Source: Denitratisoma sp. (GTDB lineage: Bacteria > Pseudomonadota > Gammaproteobacteria > Burkholderiales > Rhodocyclaceae). Taken from it: DNA of 64,000 nucleotides. Below, piece after piece: positions 41,286-50,674 of the stretch. The DNA is taken from contig JAVSMO010000001.1 of NCBI GenBank assembly GCA_032027165.1, positions 3,287,161 through 3,351,160 of the forward strand, written 5' to 3'. The notes beneath the pieces were generated by a model. That model saw only the letters and a program-made list of their open reading frames with translations, was not told the DNA's origin and ran no database searches. How positions within the stretch are numbered: position 1 is the stretch's first letter; each line of letters starts with the position of its first letter. Position numbers and translations under genes: made by a program.

Positions 41286-41984
41286 ATGATCGCCCTGCGC
41301 AAGGCCGCCGAGCGCGGCCACGCCAACCACGGCTGGCTCGACACCTGGCACACCTTTTCCTTCGCCGACTACCACGACCCGGCGCAGATGGGCTGGAGCG
41401 CGCTGCGCGTCATCAACGAGGACGTCGTCGCGCCCGGCATGGGCTTCGGCATGCACGGCCACCGCGACATGGAGATCGTCACCTGGATCCTCGACGGCTC
41501 GCTCGAGCACAAGGACAGCATGGGCAACGGCGCGGTGATTCGTCCGGGCGAGGCGCAGCGCATGAGCGCCGGCAAGGGCGTGCTGCACAGCGAGTTCAAT
41601 CCTGCGCCGGAACAGGCGACGCACCTGCTGCAGATCTGGATCGAGCCGAACGTGCGCGGCGTGAAGCCCGGCTACGAGCAGACCTACTTCCCGCCGGAGG
41701 AGCGGCGCGGCCGCCTGCGCCCGATCGCCTCGAGCGACGGGCGCGAGGGCAGCGTGACGATCCACCAGGACGCGGCGCTTTACACGGCGCTGCTGGCGCC
41801 GGGCGAAGCGGTGCGCCACGCGCTGGCGCCCGGGCGGCATGCCTACCTGCATGTGGCGCGCGGCGCCGTGACGCTCAATAGTCAGTCGCTGCGCAGCGGC
41901 GACGGCGCGAAGATCGCCGACGAAACCGACCTGGAGATTGCCGCGACGCAAGACGCGGAAGTCCTGTTGTTCGATCTACCCTGA
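41286..41984 (+). CDS. Pirin family protein (quercetinase-like bicupin)
   Basis: A 232-aa bicupin. The N-terminal cupin holds the metal ligands in GFGMHGHRDMEIVTW and the glutamate in HSEFNPAP; TWHTFSFADYHDPAQMGW is the family signature. Bacterial relatives (YhhW type) can oxidise quercetin in vitro, but the physiological substrate is unknown. The gene is divergent from LysR, has GAAAGGAGAGC before the ATG and is followed 12 bp later by a flavodoxin-like gene. Confidence 0.9.
   Translation: MIALRKAAERGHANHGWLDTWHTFSFADYHDPAQMGWSALRVINEDVVAPGMGFGMHGHRDMEIVTWILDGSLEHKDSMGNGAVIRPGEAQRMSAGKGVLHSEFNPAPEQATHLLQIWIEPNVRGVKPGYEQTYFPPEERRGRLRPIASSDGREGSVTIHQDAALYTALLAPGEAVRHALAPGRHAYLHVARGAVTLNSQSLRSGDGAKIADETDLEIAATQDAEVLLFDLP
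41877..41901 (+). repeat. Dispersed 25-bp element, copy 12
   Basis: AATA-GTCAGTC, eight bases, GCGGCG (one mismatch), inside the pirin gene; it encodes NSQSLRSG. Confidence 0.7.
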
Positions 41985-41996
41985 AAGGAAATGACA

Positions 41997-42563
41997 ATGA
42001 AGCATGTCGTAGTGGTGTATCACAGCGGCTACGGCCACACCGAGCGCCAGGCGAAGGCCGTGGCGGAAGGCGCGGCGGCGGTGGAGAACGTGAAAGTGCA
42101 GCTGCTTTCCGTGGCCGACGCCGACCGGAACTGGGACGCCCTGGCGGCGGCCGATGCGATCGTCTTCGGCGCGCCCACCTACATGGGCAGCCTGTCCGGC
42201 GACTTCAAGAAGTTCATGGATGCCAGTTCCAAGGCCTGGTTTTCCTCGGCCTGGAAGGACAAGCTGGCCGCCGGCTTCACCAACTCCGGCAGCCAGAACG
42301 GCGACAAGCTGAACTCGCTCGTCCAGCTGATGGTCTTCGCCAACCAGCACGGCATGCTGTGGGTGAGCCTGGGCCTGATGCCGGGCAACAACAGCAGCAA
42401 GGGTTCGGTGAACGACCTCAACCGCCTCGGCAGCTTCGCCGGCGCGATGTCGCAGTCGAACGTCGACCAGGGCGCCGACGCCATGCTGGAGAGCGACCTG
42501 AAGACGGCCGCCCATCTGGGCAAGCGCGTGGCCGAAACCGCGCTGCGTTACACCCGCAGCTAA
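41997..42563 (+). CDS. Flavodoxin-fold NAD(P)H:quinone oxidoreductase-like protein
   Basis: A 188-aa flavodoxin-like protein related to WrbA. The FMN phosphate loop is VVVYHSGYGHTERQAKAVAE, and FGAPTYMGSLSGDFKKFMD and GFTNSGSQNGDKL form the other FMN contacts. It probably reduces quinones by two electrons. ATG 41997 has AAAGGAA at good spacing; ATG 41991 is too close to it. It is in one transcript with pirin, a pairing found in other proteobacteria under LysR control. The 3' end overlaps the convergent EamA gene by 4 bp. Confidence 0.88.
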   Translation: MKHVVVVYHSGYGHTERQAKAVAEGAAAVENVKVQLLSVADADRNWDALAAADAIVFGAPTYMGSLSGDFKKFMDASSKAWFSSAWKDKLAAGFTNSGSQNGDKLNSLVQLMVFANQHGMLWVSLGLMPGNNSSKGSVNDLNRLGSFAGAMSQSNVDQGADAMLESDLKTAAHLGKRVAETALRYTRS

Positions 42564-43426
42564 TTCGTGCCGCGGCGGGCGAGCCAGATGCCGGCCAGCA
42601 CCGCTGCCGCGCCGAGCCACTGCAGGGCGGCGAGCGCCTCGCCGAACAGCAGCCAGGCGAAGGCCGCCGCCGCGACCGGCTGCAGCAGCAGGCTGACCGA
42701 GGAGAAGCTCGCCGACAGGTGCGCCACCGCATAGGCGATCAGGCTCTGCCCGGCGAACTGGCAGACCAGCGCCAGGCCGACGAGCACCAGCCAGCCCGTC
42801 GCGCTCGTCGGCAGGATGTTTTCCCCCATGAGCAGGGCCGCCGGCAGCAGGACCGCCGAACAGGCGGTGCCGCTCAGCAGCATGATGCGGGCCGTCGACT
42901 GCGTGTCGCGCAGGCGCTTCACGCAGAGCTGGTAGCCGGCGTAGAACACCGCCGTCAGCACGCCGAGGCCGTCGCCGAGCAGGACCGATCCCGGTCCGCC
43001 CAGGTTCGCCCCCATCAGCAGCGCCGCGCCGGACAGCGCCAGCAGCAGACCGGCGAAGAAAATCGGCCGCGCGCGCTCGCCGAGCAGGGCCCAGGCGCCT
43101 AGGGTGACCGCGACCGGTGCCAGGTTGGCGAGGAAGGTGGCATTGGCCACGCTGGTGAGGCGGATCGACCAGTGCCAGACGGCGAGGTCCGCCGCGAAGA
43201 AGATGCCGGCCAGCATCGCCATCGGCCAGCCGGCTGTCGTGCCTGCCGGAGGCTGGCGCCGTTCCTCCAGGGCGGCCCAAAGCGCGAGCAGCGGCAATGC
43301 CAGGAGCAGGCGCCAGAAAGCCGTCGCTACCGGCCCCACCTCGGACCAGCGCACGAAGATCGGCGCGAAGGCGATGCCGATGGCGCCGGCGAACAGCGCC
43401 GCGAGCGCCCATCTGGCGGGGTTCAT
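42560..43426 (-). CDS. EamA/DMT family transporter
   Basis: A 288-aa inner-membrane protein with ten hydrophobic segments in two EamA repeats (FAPIFVRWSEVGPVATAFWR begins the first; FAGQSLIAYAVAHLSASFSS lies in the second). Family members export amino acids or other small metabolites; the substrate here is unknown. Its ATG overlaps the stop of the upstream receiver-GGDEF gene (ATGA), so the two are cotranscribed and translationally coupled. Confidence 0.9.
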   Translation of the reverse strand: MNPARWALAALFAGAIGIAFAPIFVRWSEVGPVATAFWRLLLALPLLALWAALEERRQPPAGTTAGWPMAMLAGIFFAADLAVWHWSIRLTSVANATFLANLAPVAVTLGAWALLGERARPIFFAGLLLALSGAALLMGANLGGPGSVLLGDGLGVLTAVFYAGYQLCVKRLRDTQSTARIMLLSGTACSAVLLPAALLMGENILPTSATGWLVLVGLALVCQFAGQSLIAYAVAHLSASFSSVSLLLQPVAAAAFAWLLFGEALAALQWLGAAAVLAGIWLARRGTN

Positions 43427-45081
43427 TGCGCGGTGTTGATCTGCCCGGACCGTACGATGCGATTGCGCCCCAGCCGCTTGGCGTCGAGCAGGGCTTCGTC
43501 GGCGGCGTGGGTGAGGTCGTTGCCGGTCTTCCAGGCCGGGAAGCAGGCGATGCCGGCGCTGAAGGTGGCGCGCAGGGTGCCGGCGGCGTGGGCGTGGGGC
43601 AGGGTGGCGAAGTCGGCGCGGATGCAGTCGAGCACGGCTTCGGCTTCGTCGAGGCAGGCGCTGCGCAGGACGACGAGAAACTCCTCGCCGCCGTAGCGCC
43701 CGATGATGTCGGAGGAGCGCAGTCGCCCCTTCAGCAGCCAGGCCAGGCTGCGGATGACCTGGTCGCCGACCGGATGGCCGTAGGAGTCGTTGATCGACTT
43801 GAAATGGTCGATGTCGAGCATCGCCACGCACAGCGGTTCGGGTGTGCTGAGGAGGGACTGCACCAGCAGGTTCAGGCGGCTCTTCGCCGCCGAGTGGTTG
43901 AGCAGGCCGGTCAGGCTGTCGTGCTGGCTGTGGCGCTGCATTTCGCGGTAGCGCTCGATCTTGGTCTTCACCACGGCCGCCAGCAGCACCGGGTTGCAGG
44001 GCTTGGTGAGGAACTGGTCGCCGCCCAGCCGCAAGGCCTCGACCTGCATGCCCATGTCGGTCTCGCTGGAGAGGTACACCACCGGCAGGGACTGGTAGGC
44101 CGTCAGCTGTCGCAGCACGCGGGTGGCCTCCACGCCGGTGCAGTGCGGCATGTACATGTCCATCAGGACGAGGTCGGGGCGATATTGCTCGACCGCCGAC
44201 AGCAGCAGTTGCGGGTTGCCGATCGGGTGGCTGTCGATGCCGTGCTGCGACAGCGAGCGCTGGATCATGGCGACCGCCGTCGGTGAGTCTTCCACGACCA
44301 GCACGCGATAGGGATCCTGTTCGCGCGACTGCAACAGGTCGAGGACGCGGCCGAGCACGGTGAAGGTTTCCTGCTCGGACTGGATGGCGGCATCGGCACC
44401 GGCGCGCATCAGCGCCACGGTGGTTTCCAACGACTTGGGTACCGACAGGCAGAACAGCTGGCTGGTCGGATGCTCGCTGCGAATCAGCTGGATGGACTGC
44501 AGTTCTGCCGAAGCATAGCCGTCGGCCTGCGGGATGAACAGGGCGACGAGCGGCGAGGCGTCGTTCGGCGTCGGGTCGCCCCAGCCGAAACGCAGCACGC
44601 GGAAGCCGAAGAAGCCGAGCTGTTCGGCCAGGCCGGGCACCCAGGCGTGGCTTTCCTCGGCAATCAGCCAGATCGCGCGCGGCTTGGCCCACTCGGCGCC
44701 GGCATGCGGCAGCTGGGAAGGATGACGGCGATGTTCCTCTTCGGCGCCGGCCTGGGGCGCCATGGCGTGTTCGATGGTGTGCAGCAGGGTGTCGATCTGA
44801 CGTTCCAGGGCGACCGCATCCTGGGCGCCGACCGGGTGCGACGATTCGTTGCCGAAGAGCGACAGGGCGGCATTTTCCAGGCCCTCGCATTGGCGCAGCA
44901 GCCCCGGCAGCTTGAGGCTGTTCAGCTGCTCCGTCAGGTTGTCGAGGGCGAGCGTGAATTCGACGAAGTGCTCGAAGCTGCCGTGGTCGCCGTAATCCTG
45001 CCAGCGCGCCTTGAGCGAACGCAGACAGGCGTCCAGGGAACGCTGTTCGGGCGATTGGAAAACCGTGGCTTCGTTTTTCAT
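43423..45081 (-). CDS. Receiver-GGDEF protein (diguanylate cyclase)
   Basis: About 552 aa. The N-terminal ~120 residues are helical and unassigned. Residues ~125-245 look like a degenerate receiver domain, followed by a good receiver (RVLVVEDSPTAVAMIQRSL, phospho-Asp in DLVLMDMYMPHCTG, Lys in FLTKP). The C-terminal GGDEF domain has DIDHFKSINDSYGHPVGDQV and an active-site RYGGEEF. The inhibitory RSSD site lies five residues before it, so it should make cyclic-di-GMP with product inhibition. Start at MKNEATVF is chosen by content; ATG 45096 is also possible. It is coupled to the EamA gene. Confidence 0.9.
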   Translation of the reverse strand: MKNEATVFQSPEQRSLDACLRSLKARWQDYGDHGSFEHFVEFTLALDNLTEQLNSLKLPGLLRQCEGLENAALSLFGNESSHPVGAQDAVALERQIDTLLHTIEHAMAPQAGAEEEHRRHPSQLPHAGAEWAKPRAIWLIAEESHAWVPGLAEQLGFFGFRVLRFGWGDPTPNDASPLVALFIPQADGYASAELQSIQLIRSEHPTSQLFCLSVPKSLETTVALMRAGADAAIQSEQETFTVLGRVLDLLQSREQDPYRVLVVEDSPTAVAMIQRSLSQHGIDSHPIGNPQLLLSAVEQYRPDLVLMDMYMPHCTGVEATRVLRQLTAYQSLPVVYLSSETDMGMQVEALRLGGDQFLTKPCNPVLLAAVVKTKIERYREMQRHSQHDSLTGLLNHSAAKSRLNLLVQSLLSTPEPLCVAMLDIDHFKSINDSYGHPVGDQVIRSLAWLLKGRLRSSDIIGRYGGEEFLVVLRSACLDEAEAVLDCIRADFATLPHAHAAGTLRATFSAGIACFPAWKTGNDLTHAADEALLDAKRLGRNRIVRSGQINTAQ

Positions 45082-45190
45082 GGGGGAGAGGCGCATTATG
45101 GAGAAACGGCGACACCACGGCAACGCCGAAAAACTCCAGGCGAAAAAATTTGAGGCCTCGTCGAAAGGGGATCGGACTTAAAATACGCCC

Positions 45191-48100
45191 ATGCCGTCTC
45201 CCGCCTTCGTCCATCTCCGCCTGCACAGCGAATATTCCATAGCCGACGGCATGGTGCGCCTCGACGAGGCCGTGGCCCAGGCGGCCGCCGACGGCATGCC
45301 GGCGCTGGCGCTGACCGATCTGGCCAACCTGTTCGGCATGGTCAAGTTCTACAGCGGGGCGCGCAGCCGTGGCCTCAAGCCGATCATCGGCTGCGATGTC
45401 TGGGTGGAGTCTGCCGCGGGTGCGGGCGACCGCGACCGGCCCGCCCGCCTGCTCCTGCTGGTGAAGAACCGCGGCGGCTACCTGCGCCTGTGCGAACTGC
45501 TGACGCAGGCCTATCTCGGGCCGCGCAGCCGCGGCCGGGCGGAGATTCCGCGCGCCGCCTTCGCTGCCGGCGACAATGCCGGCCTGATTGCCCTGTCCGG
45601 GGCGGCCCTGGGCGATGTCGGCCAGGCGCTCCTGATGGGCGCCACCGCCCCGGCCGAGGCCGCGGCACGCGAATGGGCGCGGCTGTTTCCCGACAGCTTC
45701 TACATCGAGCTGCAGCGCTATGGCCAGCCGCAGGCCGAAGCGCTGGTTGCAGCGAGCGTGGCGCTGGCGGCGCAACTGAACCTGCCGGTAGTGGCGACCC
45801 ACCCCGTGCAGTTCCTCGCGCGCGACGACTTCAAGGCGCACGAGGCGCGCGTGTGCATCGCCGAGGGCTATGTGCTGGCCGACCCGCGCCGGCCGCGCGT
45901 GTTCACCGAGGAGCAGTACTTCAAGTCCCAGGCCGAGATGCAGGCGCTCTTCGCCGACCTGCCCGAAGCGCTGGAGAATTCCGTCGAGATCGCCCGCCGC
46001 TGCAACCTTTCCATTGAACTGGGCAAGAACCGCCTGCCGCAGTTCCCCGTGCCCGAGGGCGTGACCCTCGACGACTACCTGACGCAGCAGGCCGAGGCAG
46101 GGCTGGAGCGGCGCCTGGCGCATCTCTATCCCGATGCGGCCGAGCGCGAGCGGAAGCGGCCGGAATACGCCGAGCGCCTCGCCTTCGAGTGCAGGACCAT
46201 CCAGCAGATGGGCTTCCCCGGCTACTTCCTCATCGTCGCCGACTTCATCAACTGGGCCAAGCAGAATGGCGTGCCGGTCGGCCCGGGGCGAGGCTCCGGC
46301 GCCGGTTCGCTGGTGGCCTATTCGCTCGGCATCACCGACCTCGATCCGCTGCGCTACGAGCTGCTGTTCGAGCGCTTCCTCAACCCGGAGCGGGTGTCGA
46401 TGCCGGACTTCGACGTGGACTTCTGCCAGGAGGGCCGCGACCGCGTCATCGACTACGTCAAGCGCAGCTACGGCGGCCACGCGGTTTCTCAGATTGCCAC
46501 CTTCGGCACCATGGCGGCCAAGGCGGTGATCCGCGACGTCGGCCGCGTGCTCGACCTCGGCTTCAACTTCGTCGACCAGTTCGCCAAGCTGATTCCCAAC
46601 GAGCTGGGCATCACGCTGAAGGACGCGCGCGAGAAGGAGCCGGCCATCAACGAGCGCGCCGAGCGCGAGGAGGAGATTCGCCAACTGCTGGAGCTGGCGG
46701 AGAAGCTCGAGGGCCTCACCCGCAACGTCGGCATGCATGCCGGCGGCGTGCTCATTGCGCCGGGCAAGCTGACCGACTTCTGTCCGCTCTACTCGGCCGG
46801 CGGCGCCGAGTCGGCGGTGAGCCAGTTCGACAAGGACGATGTCGAGAAGGCCGGCCTGGTGAAGTTCGACTTCCTCGGCTTGCGCACCCTGACCATCCTC
46901 GCCGAAGCGGTGCGCTTCGTGAAGGAGGTGGAGGACGTCGAGGTGGACCTCGACCGGCTGCCGCTCGACGACAAGCCGACCTACGACCGCATCTTCAAGA
47001 CGGCCAACACCACGGCGGTGTTCCAGTTCGAATCGCGCGGCATGAAGGAAACCCTGGTCCAGGCCAAACCCGACCGGCTGGAGGACCTGATCGCCCTGAA
47101 TGCGCTCTACCGGCCGGGGCCGATGGACTTCATCCCCAACTTCATCGCCCGCAAGCACGGCCGCGAGCGCATCGTCTATCCGCATCCGCTGCTCGAGCGG
47201 GTCGTCGGCATGACCTACGGCATCATGGTGTACCAGGAACAGGTGATGCAGGCGGCCCAGGTGGTGGCCGGCTACTCGCTCGGCGGCGCCGACTTGCTGC
47301 GCCGCGCCATGGGCAAGAAGAAGCCGGAGGAGATGGCGCAGCAGCGCGCGATCTTCGTCGCCGGGGCGGCTGCCAACGGCATCGGCGCCGACAAGGCCAA
47401 CGAGATCTTCGACACCATGGAGAAGTTCGCCGGCTACGGCTTCAACAAGTCGCATGCCGCCGCCTACTCCCTCGTCGCCTACCAGACGGCCTACCTGAAG
47501 TGCCACCACCCGGCGGCCTTCATGGCGGCGACGCTGTCTTCCGAAATGGCCGACACCGACAAGGTGCAGTTCTTCGTCGCCGACGCCGTCGCCAACGGAC
47601 TGACTTTCCTGCCGCCCGACATCAACCGCAGCCGCCACCGCTTCACGCCGGTGGATGCGAAGACCATCCGTTACGGGCTGGGTGCCATCAAGGGCACCGG
47701 CGAGTCGGCCATCGGCGCGATGCAGCGCGCGAGAGAAGCCGGCGGCGACTTCACGGACCTCTTCGATTTTTGCAGGCGCATCGACAAGCGCGTGGTGAAC
47801 CGCCGCGTCATCGAGGCGCTGATCCGCGCCGGCGCCTTCGATTCCATCGACGAGCGTCGCGCCAGCTTGATGGCCTCGGTCGGCATCGCGCTGGAGGCGG
47901 CGGAGCAGGCCGAGCGCAACGCCCTGCAGGCCGGCCTCTTCGATGCCGGCGGCGGGCAGGATCAGCCGTTGAAAATGATCGAGGCGCCGCCCTGGAGCGA
48001 GCGCGAGCGGCTGCTCAACGAGAAGCAGGCGCTCGGCTTCTTCCTCTCCGGCCATCCCTACAACGAGGTGCGCGCCGAGCTGTCCGCCTTCATCCGGCGT

Positions 48101-48640
48101 CCGCTCGCTTCGCTTGAGCCGCAGAAGGAGCCGGTGCTGCTGGCCGGCATCGTCACCGCCACCCGCACCCAGATGACCCGCCGCGGCAAGATGATCGTCG
48201 TCACGCTCGACGACGGCACGGCGCAGGTCGAGATGACGGTGTTCAACGAACTGTACGACGCCGAGCGCGCCAAGATCCGCGAGGACGATCCCCTGATCGT
48301 CGAGGGCAGGGTGAGCCGCGACGATTTCAATGGCGGCCTGCGCGTGAATGCCGACAGGCTGATGACCCTGGCCGAGGCGCGCGGGCGCTATGCCAAGGCA
48401 CTGCGCGTGGCCCTGAACGGAAAAGTCAGTCTCGGCGACACGGCGGCCGCGGAGCGGCTGCGCGTACTCCTCGCGCCGTATCGCAACGGTCCCTGCCCGG
48501 TGCGCGTGCGCTATCGCAATGCGCAGGCGGAATGCGAGTTGCCGCTGGGCGAGAGCTGGCGGGTTCGCCTCGACGACGAACTGTTGGCCGGCCTGCAGCA
48601 GTGGCTGCAGGCGGAGAACGTCGAGGTGGTTTACCAGTAG
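45191..48640 (+). CDS. dnaE: DNA polymerase III alpha subunit DnaE
   Basis: The replicative polymerase subunit. The 1149-aa chain has an N-terminal PHP domain (HLRLHSEYSIADG), the polymerase core with catalytic aspartates in MPDFDVDFCQEGRD, the GYSLGGADLLRRAMGKK finger region, a helix-hairpin-helix (RVIEALIRAGAFD) and an OB fold (VLLAGIVTATRTQMTRRGK). Full length. Two copies of the 25-bp element lie inside, one beside the highly conserved LPPDIN segment without changing the length there. The stop codon is inside the first arm of a long inverted repeat. Confidence 0.97.
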   Translation: MPSPAFVHLRLHSEYSIADGMVRLDEAVAQAAADGMPALALTDLANLFGMVKFYSGARSRGLKPIIGCDVWVESAAGAGDRDRPARLLLLVKNRGGYLRLCELLTQAYLGPRSRGRAEIPRAAFAAGDNAGLIALSGAALGDVGQALLMGATAPAEAAAREWARLFPDSFYIELQRYGQPQAEALVAASVALAAQLNLPVVATHPVQFLARDDFKAHEARVCIAEGYVLADPRRPRVFTEEQYFKSQAEMQALFADLPEALENSVEIARRCNLSIELGKNRLPQFPVPEGVTLDDYLTQQAEAGLERRLAHLYPDAAERERKRPEYAERLAFECRTIQQMGFPGYFLIVADFINWAKQNGVPVGPGRGSGAGSLVAYSLGITDLDPLRYELLFERFLNPERVSMPDFDVDFCQEGRDRVIDYVKRSYGGHAVSQIATFGTMAAKAVIRDVGRVLDLGFNFVDQFAKLIPNELGITLKDAREKEPAINERAEREEEIRQLLELAEKLEGLTRNVGMHAGGVLIAPGKLTDFCPLYSAGGAESAVSQFDKDDVEKAGLVKFDFLGLRTLTILAEAVRFVKEVEDVEVDLDRLPLDDKPTYDRIFKTANTTAVFQFESRGMKETLVQAKPDRLEDLIALNALYRPGPMDFIPNFIARKHGRERIVYPHPLLERVVGMTYGIMVYQEQVMQAAQVVAGYSLGGADLLRRAMGKKKPEEMAQQRAIFVAGAAANGIGADKANEIFDTMEKFAGYGFNKSHAAAYSLVAYQTAYLKCHHPAAFMAATLSSEMADTDKVQFFVADAVANGLTFLPPDINRSRHRFTPVDAKTIRYGLGAIKGTGESAIGAMQRAREAGGDFTDLFDFCRRIDKRVVNRRVIEALIRAGAFDSIDERRASLMASVGIALEAAEQAERNALQAGLFDAGGGQDQPLKMIEAPPWSERERLLNEKQALGFFLSGHPYNEVRAELSAFIRRPLASLEPQKEPVLLAGIVTATRTQMTRRGKMIVVTLDDGTAQVEMTVFNELYDAERAKIREDDPLIVEGRVSRDDFNGGLRVNADRLMTLAEARGRYAKALRVALNGKVSLGDTAAAERLRVLLAPYRNGPCPVRVRYRNAQAECELPLGESWRVRLDDELLAGLQQWLQAENVEVVYQ
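47584..47608 (-). repeat. Dispersed 25-bp element, copy 13
   Basis: CGCCGT, eight bases, GACTGAC, TTTC on the plus strand, inside dnaE; it encodes AVANGLTF next to LPPDIN. Confidence 0.8.
48421..48445 (+). repeat. Dispersed 25-bp element, copy 14
   Basis: AAAA-GTCAGTC, eight bases, ACGGCG: full match, inside dnaE; it encodes KVSLGDTA. Confidence 0.88.
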
Positions 48641-48692
48641 GTCGGCCTTCAGGCCGACAACGGCGCCCGAGTCGGCCTGAAGGCCGACCTAC
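48637..48692. repeat. Long inverted repeat between convergent dnaE and DUF3501 genes (REP-like/terminator)
   Basis: Perfect 22-bp arms at 48637-48658 and 48671-48692 (each built on GGTCGGCCTTCAGGCCGAC, itself partly palindromic) flank a 12-base centre. The TAG stop codons of both flanking genes lie inside the arms. It resembles widespread proteobacterial REP-type palindromes and would form a strong bidirectional terminator. Confidence 0.85.
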
Positions 48693-49264
48693 GACAGGTC
48701 GGCCGCCAGCGAGTCGCGCACGTTCTGCGGCACGGTCACGCTTTCGCGGTAGAGGTCATGGTCGATGCCGGCGCGGATGGCGGCACCGCTCTTCGCCGCG
48801 GCGATCATCGGCGGCGTCAGCTCGAAGCGCAGGAAGTGCACCGCGGCGGTCTTGTCCTCGGTCTCGCGCTCGAGATCCTCGTTGGCGATGGGGTAGACCT
48901 TGTCGCAGCCGTCGACCTGCAGCCAGACCTTCTTTTCGATGCCGATCAGCTTCGCCAGGGCGGCGCGGCGCTCGCTCTCGTCGCTGTATTCGACCATGAA
49001 GGTGGCCTTCCAGTTGTGGCCGTCGGGGATGAGCGGGTTGTAGACGTCCAGTTCCTCCTGGATCAGCTCCGGCTCGAACATGCGCTCGAGGCGCAGCATC
49101 TCCTGAACCTGGTATTGCATGGTGAGGGCATCCTCGAAGTACAGCGTGGCGTGGTCGCCGATCGGCAGCTGGCGGTTCTTCTTGTGCGCGATCACCTTGG
49201 CGCGGAACTCCGGCCGCACGCGGGCGTATTTCTCGAGGCTGTAAAGGTCTTCGTGGCGCAACAT
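48689..49264 (-). CDS. DUF3501 family protein
   Basis: A 191-aa protein beginning MLRHEDLYSLEKYARVRPEF with the family features IGDHATLYFEDALTMQYQVQ and ELDVYNPLIPDGHNWKATF. Its function is unknown. It lies 2 bp after the Fe-S protein gene, and this Fe-S/DUF3501 pairing beside a rubrerythrin is a recurrent arrangement, so the three probably act together in peroxide defence or electron transfer. No signal peptide or cysteine cluster is present. The stop lies in the REP-like arm. Confidence 0.88.
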   Translation of the reverse strand: MLRHEDLYSLEKYARVRPEFRAKVIAHKKNRQLPIGDHATLYFEDALTMQYQVQEMLRLERMFEPELIQEELDVYNPLIPDGHNWKATFMVEYSDESERRAALAKLIGIEKKVWLQVDGCDKVYPIANEDLERETEDKTAAVHFLRFELTPPMIAAAKSGAAIRAGIDHDLYRESVTVPQNVRDSLAADLS

Positions 49265-49266
49265 GG

Positions 49267-50604
49267 TCAGACTCCGTAGGCTTTTCTGAGAAGGGTTATC
49301 GGATGTTCGGGTGACGATCCGTCGGCGCGGATGTGGCCGATGTGGTGGCCCGCCATGGCGCAGTCGCTGCCGTAGTGGTCGGGCTGCGCCTCGTTCACGC
49401 GCTTCACCACCGGCTTGACGATCTTCACGGCGAATTCGTGAAACTCCTTCTTCACGGCGTAGGTGCCGTCGTGGCCGGAGCAGCGCTCGATGATGTCCAC
49501 CTCGGTGCCCGGCACCAGCGACAGCGCCTCCTTCGTCTTCGGTCCGATGTTCTGCACGCGCTGGTGGCAGGCGGCGTGGTAGGACACCTTGCCGAGCGGC
49601 GACTTGAAGTCGGTCTTCAGCTTGCCTTCCCTGTGGCGCAGCATCAGGTACTCGAAGGGGTCGTAGAAGGCGTTCTTCACCTTCTGCACCTCGGGGTCGT
49701 CCGGGAACATCAGCGGCAGTTCCTGCTTGAACATCAGCACGCAGGAGGGCACCAGTGCGGTGAGGTCCCAGCCGGCGTCGACCAGCTTCGCCAGTTGCGG
49801 GATGTTCACTTCCTTGGCGGCCTTCACCGACTCGAGGTCGCCCAGTTCCAGCTTCGGCATGCCGCAGCAGCGCTCCTTCTCGGCCAGCGTGACCGGGATG
49901 CCGTTGTGGGCGAAGACGGCGGCGAGATCCTCGCCGGGGCCGGGCTCGTTGCGGTTCATGTAGCAGGTGGCGAAGAGGGCCACCTTGCCTTTCGTCTCGC
50001 CGGCTGCTTCGGCGGGTGTGTCGAGGGGCAGCGTGTCCAGGCGGCTGCGCAGCGGCCGGCTGGAATATTCCGGCACCCAGGCGTCGGCATGGATGCCGGC
50101 GACGGCCTGCAGCGCCTTGCGGGCCGGGCCGAGCTTGTTCACGGCGTTCACGGTCTGGGCGACGACCGGAATGCCGGCCAGCCTGCCTACGGTGTCGGTG
50201 CTGGTCAACACCTTGTCGCGCAGCTTGGTGGTGCCCTTCCTGAAGTGCACCGCCTTGGCGCGCAGCATGAGATGGGGGAAATCCAGATTCCACTCGTGCG
50301 GCGGCACGTAGGGGCACTTGGTCATGTAGCAAAGGTCGCACAGGTAGCAGTGCTCGACGACCTTCCAGTAGTCCTCTTTCTTGACACCGTCCACTTCGAG
50401 GGTCGGCGACTCGTCGACCAGGTCGAACAGCGTCGGGAAGGACTGGCACAGGCTCACGCAGCGGCGGCAGCCGTGGCAGATGTCGAAGACGCGCTCCATC
50501 TCGTGGTGGAGCGCGGCCTCGTCGTAGAAAGCCGGGTTGTTCCAGTCGAGCGGATGACGGGTCGGCGCTTCGAGGTTGCCTTCGCGGGACGTCGGTGCGG
50601 CCAT
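49267..50604 (-). CDS. Fe-S oxidoreductase, heterodisulfide reductase/GlpC-like
   Basis: A 445-aa soluble protein with two N-terminal [4Fe-4S] motifs ([11 protein letters not shown] and [13 protein letters not shown], residues ~43-105) and two C-terminal cysteine-rich CCG-type domains ([11 protein letters not shown] with [18 protein letters not shown] with ERCSGHDG). In the second CCG domain the usual CC pair is CS. Such proteins pass electrons between carriers, as in GlpC and HdrB/D. It is between the rubrerythrin and DUF3501 genes on the same strand, suggesting an electron donor to rubrerythrin; this is inference. Confidence 0.87.
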   Translation of the reverse strand: MAAPTSREGNLEAPTRHPLDWNNPAFYDEAALHHEMERVFDICHGCRRCVSLCQSFPTLFDLVDESPTLEVDGVKKEDYWKVVEHCYLCDLCYMTKCPYVPPHEWNLDFPHLMLRAKAVHFRKGTTKLRDKVLTSTDTVGRLAGIPVVAQTVNAVNKLGPARKALQAVAGIHADAWVPEYSSRPLRSRLDTLPLDTPAEAAGETKGKVALFATCYMNRNEPGPGEDLAAVFAHNGIPVTLAEKERCCGMPKLELGDLESVKAAKEVNIPQLAKLVDAGWDLTALVPSCVLMFKQELPLMFPDDPEVQKVKNAFYDPFEYLMLRHREGKLKTDFKSPLGKVSYHAACHQRVQNIGPKTKEALSLVPGTEVDIIERCSGHDGTYAVKKEFHEFAVKIVKPVVKRVNEAQPDHYGSDCAMAGHHIGHIRADGSSPEHPITLLRKAYGV

Positions 50605-50636
50605 GTCGTTCTCCCTATGATCTTGTGGAAAGCGCG

Positions 50637-50659
50637 TCCGGCCCCGTGACGGGGCCGGA
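50637..50659 (-). terminator. Hairpin after the rubrerythrin gene
   Basis: TCCGGCCCC and GGGGCCGGA are 9-bp arms around GTGAC, in the gap before the Fe-S protein gene. No T-tract; probably attenuates read-through so that rubrerythrin is made in excess. Confidence 0.55.
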
Positions 50660-50674
50660 TGGCTTCCTTCTTAC

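Noticed and set aside
42560..48055. A 1831-codon open frame on the minus strand antisense to dnaE
   Set aside because: Only its last 288 codons (the EamA transporter) look like protein; the rest is a GC-rich shadow of dnaE and the GGDEF gene. Similar giant shadows at 16036-19920 and 9678-12866 were left out for the same reason.
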